This document shows positions 1-5,562 of a stretch of DNA of 9,072 nucleotides, in pieces (positions within the stretch are counted from its first letter, which is position 1; each line of letters starts with the position of its first letter). The notes under the pieces are model-generated. The model was not told the origin of the DNA and made no database searches. It saw nothing but the letters and a program-made list of their open reading frames with translations. The stretch covers positions 1 through 9,072 of the forward strand of contig JAFAGU010000124.1 of NCBI GenBank assembly GCA_019237595.1. Direction: 5' to 3'. The stretch comes from Betaproteobacteria bacterium (lineage in GTDB: Bacteria; Pseudomonadota; Gammaproteobacteria; Burkholderiales; SG8-39). The position numbers and the translations under genes are program-made.

Positions 1-1911
1 CGGCACCGTGGCGGTCGGCGCGCTCACGGGCGATCTCGCGACGTCCGTCTGCTGGCGGATGCGCTGCTGCTCGGTCACGAAGGCGCTGAAGGAGCCATTC
101 TCCCGGTACACATACGTGCTGTCGAGATTGGCGCTCCAGGATCGGCCGCGCTGGATCCCGTATGTCGTGTCGTAGTTGTCGATCGTCGCGCGTCCCGTCG
201 CGCCGAACGAAAGCCGCTCGGTCGCGTCCCAGTTGGCCCCGACCTTGACCGCGTTCTGCTTGCGGGAGGCGAGGAACCACTGGTTGAAGCCGATGAACTC
301 GGATCCGTTGAGGCCCGTGATCCCCGGCGGGGCCGCGGCGATGGTGGCCGCGGTCGTATTGCCGTCGGTCCCGACGAACGGCGGGCGAGCATTCAGGTCG
401 CGGTCGGACCTGCGGTTCGAGAAGCTGTAGCCGGCGTTCAGGGTGAGCGCCTCCATCGCCTTGACGCGGTAGAGGGCGCTGACCTTGTCCTCCTTGGTGT
501 TCGGGCTCGTCACGCAATCGGTGCCGGGCGCATAGGCCGGGATGCCGCCTCCCGTCGCATAGTCGTTGCATCGCCGGGAGATCTCGTCGTGATTGAACGC
601 CACGCGCACCTTCTGGCGGGCATCGAGGCGGTAGTCCCCCGCGAGCTCGACCTGGTTCTTCCTGATGCTGAACGGCGCGTTCGGGTAGTTCGCGACGTGC
701 CCCCCGGCCGGAACCGCAGTCCCGTCCAGCGCGAAGAAGTTGTAGATATTGGAGGCCGTCCGGTTGTTGCGGTCGTCGTACTTCCAGCCGAGCGACGTGG
801 TGAGGTTCTTCGTCGTCTGGTCGGTCAGCTTGAGGTCGGCGTGCGTCGTGATGACGAGGCCATTGAGCGAGGCTGCCGGCGCCGGGGTGTTCATCATCTG
901 CGAATCGACCACGAACGGCGCATTCTGCGTGTTGCGGGAATAGGAAAAGCCGCCCGAGACCTTCGTCGTCTGCGTAAGCGAATAGCCGCCGGTCGCGCTG
1001 AACTGGTGAAGCTGGTTGCTGGGCAGCGTCGACATGGTCTCGAACACGGACTTCGTCGTGCCGACAATGGGCGTCCAGGTCTGGAACGTCACGCCGCTGT
1101 CGTACTTGTTGTGGAAGAAGGAGCCGTAATACGACACCGTCGCGTGTCCCTTCTCGCCCAGCCAGTTCAATGCCACGTTCGCCGTGTCGGTAGTGAAATT
1201 CGTGGGCATTGGGAGGATCGACGTCTTCTCGTTGTTGCCGGTGCCCGCGACCGCGGCGGCCGATCCGAAGCCCATCAGCTTGGCGCCGGATTGCTCCAGG
1301 CGATTGACATCGACCCTGATGTTCCATTGGCGGTCGAACACCAGGCCGCCGGTCATGCCGAAATTATTGCGATCGTTGCTGATCGTCTCCGTCTGGAATT
1401 GCGAGAGCTGCGCCGGCGTGAGGTTGATCTTCGCATTGCCTCCTGCCACGGTGCCGAAATTCGGCAGCGTAAAGACGTTGCCTCCCACGTTCCCCGTGTA
1501 GGGCGTCTGGTACGTGCCGGAGGTGTAGTGCCTGAGCTGGTCGAGGTTGACGCCGAAATTCCACCGTCCCTGGTCGCTGATCGTGCCGCCGGCGCTGCGA
1601 GAAGTGAGGCCGAGATCGGTTCCATAGATCTCCCAGCGCCTGATGCCGTCGCCTTCCTGGTACGCATCCCCGCCGCGCATGCCGAAGCTGCCATTCAGGG
1701 TGGCGCCAGAGCTCCTGACTCCCGTGTATTCGCCGAACTTGACGGAGCTCCTGCTCAAGTCCACGACGTCGATTTCCGCGAAATTGGCCGGAGCCCTGGA
1801 CCAGGCCGGCGTCTCCTGGGCATAGGAGGGCATGCCGTACGCGGCGGCCATCGCCGCCGGAACTGCAAGCGCGAGGACTCGGAGGCTCGGTTTTTGGTTT
1901 CTCGTTCTCAT
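1..1911 (-). CDS. mtrB: MtrB/PioB (MtoB)-family decaheme-associated outer-membrane beta-barrel protein, 3' end cut by window
   Basis: This is the outer-membrane barrel that sheathes a decaheme cytochrome and lets electrons cross the outer membrane. From the ATG at 1911 the frame stays open for 637 codons to base 1, so the C-terminus lies outside the window; family members run to roughly 700 residues or more. Residues 1-31 form a signal peptide with a basic start, a hydrophobic Ala-rich core and a likely cut after S-Y-A. The rest is barrel-like: alternating aromatic/polar strands rich in Gly, Asn, Thr, Tyr and Ser, with few Cys. The only two Cys (C448, C466) fall in one probable loop. The N-terminal CxxC of Shewanella MtrB is absent. 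The gene starts 18 bases after the mtrA stop, with GGGAGA upstream as ribosome site. The identification rests on overall character and on direct linkage to the decaheme gene. An extracellular cytochrome (MtrC/OmcA) or DMSO reductase could lie downstream, out of view. Confidence 0.9.
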   Translation of the reverse strand, partial: MRTRNQKPSLRVLALAVPAAMAAAYGMPSYAQETPAWSRAPANFAEIDVVDLSRSSVKFGEYTGVRSSGATLNGSFGMRGGDAYQEGDGIRRWEIYGTDLGLTSRSAGGTISDQGRWNFGVNLDQLRHYTSGTYQTPYTGNVGGNVFTLPNFGTVAGGNAKINLTPAQLSQFQTETISNDRNNFGMTGGLVFDRQWNIRVDVNRLEQSGAKLMGFGSAAAVAGTGNNEKTSILPMPTNFTTDTANVALNWLGEKGHATVSYYGSFFHNKYDSGVTFQTWTPIVGTTKSVFETMSTLPSNQLHQFSATGGYSLTQTTKVSGGFSYSRNTQNAPFVVDSQMMNTPAPAASLNGLVITTHADLKLTDQTTKNLTTSLGWKYDDRNNRTASNIYNFFALDGTAVPAGGHVANYPNAPFSIRKNQVELAGDYRLDARQKVRVAFNHDEISRRCNDYATGGGIPAYAPGTDCVTSPNTKEDKVSALYRVKAMEALTLNAGYSFSNRRSDRDLNARPPFVGTDGNTTAATIAAAPPGITGLNGSEFIGFNQWFLASRKQNAVKVGANWDATERLSFGATGRATIDNYDTTYGIQRGRSWSANLDSTYVYRENGSFSAFVTEQQRIRQQTDVARSPVSAPTATVP

Positions 1912-1929
1912 TGCCTGATCTCCCAGGAA

Positions 1930-2892
1930 TCAGCGCTGCAGGAAGCCGCCGGCAGGGCTGTTGGAGCCGTGGATCTGGCTGTGGCAGTTGAGGCAGGCCC
2001 GGCCGAGGGCCTGGTTGCTCGGCGACGCGCCGGTGAACCCGCCCTGGATGCCCGCGGCGTTGCGGCCGATGGGGTTGCCGCTGCCATGCTCGCCGTCATG
2101 GCAGGACTGGCACAGGAATGGCGCGCGCGAAATCAGCAGCGGCGTGAGGTTCGAGCCGTGCGGCGTATGGCAGTTCGTGCAGCTCTCCACCACGGGCTGG
2201 TGCTCCCACAGGAACGGGCCGCGCTTGTCGGCATGGCACGTAGGGCCGGTCTCCGTGAGCGTGTTTCTCTTCAGGAGGCCCGGGCCCGCGCCGCCATGCG
2301 GGTTGTGGCAATCGGAGCAGGCGACCTTGCCCTCCTTGATCGGGTGGGTCGAGATCTTGTAGCTGTCGGCGCGCTGCTCGCGGTGGCAGGTGTAGCAAAC
2401 CTGCGGCTGGGTCTTGCGCTGGAGCACCGCGTCGGCGGCCGCATGCACCTGGTGGCAGCTCGCGCACGGCACGTCGTTCACGTGGTGCGCGCTTCCTTCC
2501 CAGCGCGTGCGTGCAGTGCCGCGGTGGCATGTGAGGCACGCGCCGTTGCGCTCCTCGACGGGCGTCGTCGATTTCTTGGTGAACGTGCGATCGGGCTTCG
2601 GCCGCTCGGTGGCGTCGGCCGGCTTGTTGATGTGCGACTCGCTCTCGCCGTGGCAGCTCGTGCAGGTCGGCGTGCGTCCGTCGCCGCGCACGCCGTGCTT
2701 CGTCTTGGCGATCTCGAGGATCTGCGGGTTGTCGTCCGCGTCGTGGCAGCGCGTGCACTTCGCGTCGCCGGTGAGGACCAGGTCCTTGCGCGGGCTCGCC
2801 TGCGCGGCGGCGTCCGCGATCCAGGCGGCGCCGGCAAGCACCAGCACCGCGGCTTGGATGAGGAATGCGACTGTCGTTCTTGTTGCCTTCAT
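1930..2892 (-). CDS. mtrA: DmsE/MtrA (MtoA)-family periplasmic decaheme c-type cytochrome
   Basis: This periplasmic multiheme wire passes electrons between an inner-membrane quinol cytochrome and the outer-membrane barrel. The protein is 320 residues, the usual MtrA size, with a signal peptide over about residues 1-31 (cut near A-A-A-Q). Nine CxxCH motifs start at 46, 77, 119, 143, 166, 192, 238, 261 and 300. The tenth, expected at 216-220, reads GPTCH, so the first heme cysteine is replaced by Gly. Ten candidate distal histidines remain: H66, H87, H136 or H137, H150, H183, H199, H231, H245, H269 and H308. The motif around 224-231 (RGPFLWEH) is typical of the family. A strong Shine-Dalgarno AGGGAGG (2897-2903) fixes the start. 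It is the third gene of the operon, 35 bases after the NapC-type gene. Whether the flow is outward (Fe(III) or DMSO reduction) or inward (Fe(II) oxidation) cannot be told from sequence. Confidence 0.95.
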   Translation of the reverse strand: MKATRTTVAFLIQAAVLVLAGAAWIADAAAQASPRKDLVLTGDAKCTRCHDADDNPQILEIAKTKHGVRGDGRTPTCTSCHGESESHINKPADATERPKPDRTFTKKSTTPVEERNGACLTCHRGTARTRWEGSAHHVNDVPCASCHQVHAAADAVLQRKTQPQVCYTCHREQRADSYKISTHPIKEGKVACSDCHNPHGGAGPGLLKRNTLTETGPTCHADKRGPFLWEHQPVVESCTNCHTPHGSNLTPLLISRAPFLCQSCHDGEHGSGNPIGRNAAGIQGGFTGASPSNQALGRACLNCHSQIHGSNSPAGGFLQR

Positions 2893-2927
2893 CGGCCCTC
2901 CCTGTTTGGCCGGTCGATTCGTTCAGC

Positions 2928-3527
2928 TCAAGGCGCGCGCCCGATCTTCAGCTCCTGCGGGCCGGGTCCGTCCGGCTCGTGGTGCGCGATCCCGAAGTGG
3001 CAGTCGATGCAGGTGAGCCCCTCGGTCTTCATCTTGGCGTGGCGCGCCTTGGCGCGGTCGCTCTGCTTGTCCGGATCCATCGCGTCGGCGTGGTGGCAGT
3101 TGCGGCACTCGAGGGAGTCGGTCTGCTTCATCCGCGTCCACACGTGCGTCGCGAGCTCGTAGCGGCGGGCCTGGAACTTCTCCTTGGTGTCGATCACCCC
3201 CATGAAGTGGCCCCAGAGCTCGAAGCTCGCCTGCATCTTGCGTTTGATGAGCGGCCACGGCTCGTGAGGTACGTGGCAGTTCGAGCAGATGGCCCGCACG
3301 CCCGAGCGGTTGACGTCGTGGATCGTGCCCTTGAATTCGGCGTAGACGTTGTCGCGCATCTCGTGGCAGCCGGTGCAGAACTGCTCGGTGTTCGTCCACG
3401 CGAGGCCGTAGGCCCCGGCGGCGAGCATGACGAAGGAGACGACGAGCGTCGCCGCGAGCACGCCCGCGCCGAGGGTCACGCGGGAGCAGGTCGTGCAGCG
3501 CTGCTTGAGGTTCGTCCACCAGCCCAT
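2928..3527 (-). CDS. NapC/NirT-family (CymA/MtoC-like) membrane-anchored tetraheme cytochrome c
   Basis: This inner-membrane cytochrome exchanges electrons between the quinone pool and periplasmic cytochromes. The 199-residue protein has a short cytoplasmic N-terminus, one uncleaved membrane anchor (about residues 17-42) and a periplasmic domain with four CxxCH motifs at 51-55, 81-85, 141-145 and 173-177. The first motif reads CTGCHEM; the CHxM arrangement is the NrfH/NapC signature in which Met can ligate heme 1. Length and motif spacing fit CymA and short NapC proteins. A CxxC (C11, C14) lies before the membrane helix without a following His, so it is not a heme site; its role is unknown. 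The gene follows the monoheme cytochrome by 15 bases, without a strong ribosome site, and precedes the decaheme gene, so all are probably one transcript. In this setting a CymA/MtoC role is more likely than nitrate (Nap) or nitrite reductase service. Confidence 0.93.
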   Translation of the reverse strand: MGWWTNLKQRCTTCSRVTLGAGVLAATLVVSFVMLAAGAYGLAWTNTEQFCTGCHEMRDNVYAEFKGTIHDVNRSGVRAICSNCHVPHEPWPLIKRKMQASFELWGHFMGVIDTKEKFQARRYELATHVWTRMKQTDSLECRNCHHADAMDPDKQSDRAKARHAKMKTEGLTCIDCHFGIAHHEPDGPGPQELKIGRAP

Positions 3528-3542
3528 GGCGCGCTTTCGTCG

Positions 3543-3875
3543 TTACCGGCTGAGGATGAACGCGACGACGTTCTTGATCTCGGCCGCGTCCTTCGACTTC
3601 AGGATCTCGTGGCGCTCTTCCTTGCCGTCGATCTTGACCGTGGGGCCGGTCGTGATGTGCGTGGTGAGCTTCGCCTCGGCGTCGGCCTTGCCCTTGTACT
3701 TCTCGGCGACGGAGTGGTAGGAGGGGCCGTCCTTCTTGGCGGTCACGGAGTGGCACTTGAAGCAGCCGCTCTTCTTCATCAGCCCTTCGGCCGCCGCGAC
3801 GTCCACGCTCTGCGCGAACGCGCCGGCTGCGAAAAGCGAGAGCGCCGGGCCGACGATCCAGATTGCCTTCTTCAT
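3543..3875 (-). CDS. Small periplasmic monoheme class I-like cytochrome c (MtoD-like position), without a Met ligand
   Basis: This is a soluble periplasmic electron shuttle and the first gene of the cytochrome operon. The 110-residue preprotein has a signal peptide (residues 1-21, cut at A-F-A/Q), leaving a mature domain of about 89 residues. One heme site, CFKCH, is at 38-42, and the C-terminal helix (about 96-110, AEIKNVVAFILSR) is typical of class I cytochromes. Class I proteins normally use a Met in the second half as distal ligand. Here there is no Met after residue 33. His residues at 54, 73 and 89 are available, and H89, in the GKEERHEI stretch, lies where the Met loop would be. Bis-His or open coordination is therefore inferred. 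The start is supported by the purine-rich AAGGGGAAAAGAAG just upstream. The mto cluster of Sideroxydans carries a monoheme cytochrome (MtoD) in the same gene company; orthology is not established. Confidence 0.9.
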   Translation of the reverse strand: MKKAIWIVGPALSLFAAGAFAQSVDVAAAEGLMKKSGCFKCHSVTAKKDGPSYHSVAEKYKGKADAEAKLTTHITTGPTVKIDGKEERHEILKSKDAAEIKNVVAFILSR

Positions 3876-3925
3876 CTTCTTTTCCCCTTTAGTACTCCGA
3901 TGCCAACCCTACGCACCGTGCCGCC

Positions 3926-3931
3926 ATTAGG
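3926..3931 (-). promoter_or_regulatory. Putative -10 element of the cytochrome operon
   Basis: CCTAAT on the minus strand matches TATAAT at four of six positions. It lies 22 bases downstream of the FNR-type box at 3954-3967, the expected gap when the box is centred at -41.5. No good -35 element is seen, as usual for an activator-dependent promoter. Confidence 0.45.
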
Positions 3932-3953
3932 CTCGCCCTAAAGACGTGGGGTG

Positions 3954-3967
3954 TTGACGTACGTCAA
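3954..3967. promoter_or_regulatory. FNR/DNR-type operator, perfect palindrome, probably shared by the divergent promoters
   Basis: The sequence TTGACGTACGTCAA is a perfect inverted repeat of the TTGAC half-site with N4 spacing, the Crp/Fnr (FNR, FixK, DNR) box pattern. On the minus side a -10-like CCTAAT (3926-3931) lies 22 bases beyond the box edge, giving a predicted start near 3919 and a leader of about 44 bases to the cytochrome ATG. On the plus side TTAATT (3988-3993) lies 20 bases away, giving a predicted start near 4000-4002. Both distances fit activation from about -41.5. A single box could thus activate both the cytochrome operon and the first regulator gene. The positions are predicted from spacing only. 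Confidence 0.8.
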
Positions 3968-3987
3968 ACGGGGTTCGGGCATTGCGG

Positions 3988-3993
3988 TTAATT
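3988..3993 (+). promoter_or_regulatory. Putative -10 element of the first Crp/Fnr regulator gene
   Basis: TTAATT is the most AT-rich hexamer in this region and lies 20 bases downstream (plus strand) of the box at 3954-3967. The second box at 3992-4005 overlaps its end and the predicted transcription start, which is where a repressing site would sit. Confidence 0.4.
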
Positions 3994-4005
3994 GACCGCG
4001 ATCAA
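3992..4005. promoter_or_regulatory. Second FNR/DNR-type operator in the divergent region, possible autorepression site
   Basis: TTGACCGCGATCAA has two good Crp/Fnr half-sites (TTGAC and ATCAA) with N4 spacing. It lies 24 bases from the first box. If transcription of the regulator starts near 4000-4002, as predicted from the first box, a protein bound here would block it. Alternatively it could activate a start near 4040, but that would leave only about nine leader bases. A TTG inside the box opens the reading frame of the regulator but is not its start codon. Confidence 0.7.
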
Positions 4006-4039
4006 CATGCCGCGACGCAACACGCGCAAGCTCGGCCTT

Positions 4040-4046
4040 GGAGAAG
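4040..4046 (+). promoter_or_regulatory. Ribosome binding site that decides the start of the first regulator
   Basis: GGAGAAG lies directly before the ATG at 4049, with five bases between GGAG and the start codon. The upstream in-frame candidates, TTG at 3992 and ATG at 4007, have no such site, and the TTG lies inside an operator. Confidence 0.7.
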
Positions 4047-4048
4047 CC

Positions 4049-4768
4049 ATGCAAGCGACGACGCGAAAGCCCTGGGATCGGCAGCTGATACACGGCGTGC
4101 TGTCCAACGCGGATTTGCTCCGCGGGGCGATGCCTTCGCACATCGAGCAGCTCGCCAACCACTGCTGGGCGATCGAGGCGAAGCGGATGCAGAAGATCAT
4201 CGTGCGCGGCGAGCGGCTGCCGGGGGTGTTCGCGCTCGCGCATGGAACGGTCAAGCTCTCCTTGCGGAGCGGAAGCGCCGATGAGCGCGTGGTCAGGCTC
4301 GCCCACGCGGGGCAATGCTTTGGCGAAGCGAGCGCCCTCCTCGGGCGCGCGGCGCGCTTCGATGCGACCGCGCTCACGGCATGCAAGCTCGTCGTCGTGC
4401 CGACGGCCGCGCTCTTTGCGATGATCGAACGCGACCCGCGCTCGGCTCGCCAGCTCGTACTGAAGATCGCCGAGCGCGGCCTCGCGATCCTCGCGGAGCT
4501 GGAATCCTCCAGCCGGCGCGGCGCGAGCCAGCGCCTCGCCGCCTACCTCGAGCGCCTGGCGGAGGAAGACCGCGAGGCTGCCGCGGTCCGCCTGCCTGCG
4601 ACCAAGACGGTGATCGCCTCGCGCCTCGACATGAAGAAGGAAACGCTTTCGCGGCTCCTGCGGACATTTTCAGAGCGCCGCCTGATCGAGGTCGCCGGGA
4701 GCGAGATCCGCATCCTCGACCGGCCCCACCTCACCTTGCTTGCCGCCGCCGACGAACGGGGCAGTTGA
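4049..4768 (+). CDS. Crp/Fnr-family transcriptional regulator, first of a tandem pair (non-Fe-S, DNR-like)
   Basis: This is a DNA-binding regulator of the Crp/Fnr superfamily, 239 residues from the ATG at 4049, with an N-terminal cyclic-nucleotide-binding-like barrel (about 20-125, including RLPGVFA and FGEASALLG), a dimerisation helix (about 130-158) and a C-terminal winged helix-turn-helix (about 181-225). The recognition helix has E198, S201 and R202, the E-x-x-S-R pattern that in FNR-type proteins reads TTGA(T/C) half-sites. The FNR N-terminal cysteine cluster is missing; the Cys present are C39, C90 and C112. This argues for a DNR/NnrR-like or other non-cluster sensor, so the signal (NO, redox, oxygen through heme) is unknown. 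It is divergent from the cytochrome operon across a region with two matching boxes, pointing to local control and autoregulation. The next gene is a clear paralogue. Confidence 0.92.
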   Translation: MQATTRKPWDRQLIHGVLSNADLLRGAMPSHIEQLANHCWAIEAKRMQKIIVRGERLPGVFALAHGTVKLSLRSGSADERVVRLAHAGQCFGEASALLGRAARFDATALTACKLVVVPTAALFAMIERDPRSARQLVLKIAERGLAILAELESSSRRGASQRLAAYLERLAEEDREAAAVRLPATKTVIASRLDMKKETLSRLLRTFSERRLIEVAGSEIRILDRPHLTLLAAADERGS

Positions 4769-4778
4769 CCTTGATCAA
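4765..4778. promoter_or_regulatory. FNR/DNR-type operator upstream of the second regulator
   Basis: TTGACCTTGATCAA has two good half-sites with N4 spacing and overlaps the stop codon of the first regulator. Its centre lies about 52 bases before the ATG of the second regulator. Activation from -41.5 would start transcription near 4813, leaving a leader of about 11 bases. The -10 region is GC-rich and unconvincing (CAGCAT near 4800). The site suggests that the second regulator has its own promoter in addition to read-through. Confidence 0.75.
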
Positions 4779-4823
4779 AGGGCCGCGGCGGCGGCGTGAC
4801 AGCATGCCGCATCGAGCCTGGCG

Positions 4824-5537
4824 ATGAGCGCAGTGCCCAGCAACGACAACGAGCTTCGCGAGCGGCGTCTGATCGAAGGGGTGATCGCCCGCACCAGCCT
4901 CTTCCGGGGCGTGCATGGCGCGCCCCTCTCGGCGCTCGCGCGCCAGTGCTGGAGCCTTTCGGCCCGCCGCGGCGAGCGGTTCCTCGAGCGCGGTGCGCGC
5001 CTTCCCGGCGTCTTCGCGGTCGCCTACGGAAGCGTAAAGCTCGCGCTCGGACAGCCCGGCCACGACGAGCGCGTGCTGCGCCTCGTCCAGGCGGGCCAGA
5101 CCTTCGGCGAGCCGAGCGCCCTCCTCGGGCGGCCGGCGCGCTACGACGCCCAGGCGCTAGCCGATTGCAAGCTCGTCATCATCCCGACCGTGGCGATCTA
5201 TGCCCTCGTCGACGATGAGCCGCGCGCAGCGCGCAAGATCATCCACGGCCTCGCCGAGCGCAGCTTCGAGGTGCTGGCCGAGCTGGAATCGACGAGCCTT
5301 CGCCGCGGCACGGAGCGGCTGGCGGCGTATCTCCTCTCGCTCGCGGGGCCGGAGGCGCCGCAGCCCTGCACCGTGCGCCTGCCCGCGACGAAGACGGTCA
5401 TCGCCTCGCGCCTCGACATGAAGAAGGAGACCTTCTCGCGGCTTCTTCGCGCGCTCGCCGAGCAGGGCCTGATCTCGGTCGCGCAGCGGAACATCACCAT
5501 CCTCGATCGCGAGCGGCTGGGCAGCACTGCCGGCTGA
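4824..5537 (+). CDS. Crp/Fnr-family transcriptional regulator, second of the tandem pair
   Basis: This 237-residue regulator has the same layout as its upstream neighbour: an effector barrel (about 20-128), a dimerisation helix (about 132-160) and a winged helix-turn-helix (about 184-230) with E202, S205 and R206 in the recognition helix. The two proteins share RLPGVFA, FGE-SALLGR and an identical 19-residue stretch in the helix-turn-helix, so they probably read the same boxes. The sensory halves differ more: a Cys in the middle of the barrel is Thr here (T93) while C42 and C115 are kept, so the pair may respond to different signals. No FNR-type cysteine cluster is present. The ribosome site before ATG 4824 is weak. 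The gene converges on the radical SAM gene with only 25 bases between stops and no visible terminator. Confidence 0.92.
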   Translation: MSAVPSNDNELRERRLIEGVIARTSLFRGVHGAPLSALARQCWSLSARRGERFLERGARLPGVFAVAYGSVKLALGQPGHDERVLRLVQAGQTFGEPSALLGRPARYDAQALADCKLVIIPTVAIYALVDDEPRAARKIIHGLAERSFEVLAELESTSLRRGTERLAAYLLSLAGPEAPQPCTVRLPATKTVIASRLDMKKETFSRLLRALAEQGLISVAQRNITILDRERLGSTAG

Positions 5538-5562
5538 GCGCCCCCGCCGCCGTCCGTCCTCC

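Noticed and set aside
589..3162. An 857-residue open frame on the plus strand across the cytochrome genes
   Set aside because: It is antisense to mtrB, mtrA and the NapC-type gene, which have signal peptides, heme motifs and ribosome sites. The translation is low-complexity Arg/Val/Ala, typical of a GC-rich shadow frame.
2865..3941. A 358-residue plus-strand frame opposite the NapC-type and monoheme cytochrome genes
   Set aside because: It is a shadow of two clear cytochrome genes, with a biased composition and no recognisable domain.
3992..4048. Upstream starts (TTG 3992, ATG 4007) for the first regulator
   Set aside because: The TTG is part of an operator, and neither start has a ribosome site. 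ATG 4049 follows GGAGAAG, and the alignment with the second regulator begins near there.
4049..5537. Naming either regulator as true FNR
   Set aside because: The N-terminal cysteine cluster needed for the 4Fe-4S sensor is absent from both, so only Crp/Fnr superfamily membership is supported.
5538..5562. A bidirectional terminator between the second regulator and the radical SAM gene
   Set aside because: Only 25 C-rich bases separate the stops, with no inverted repeat or T-run.
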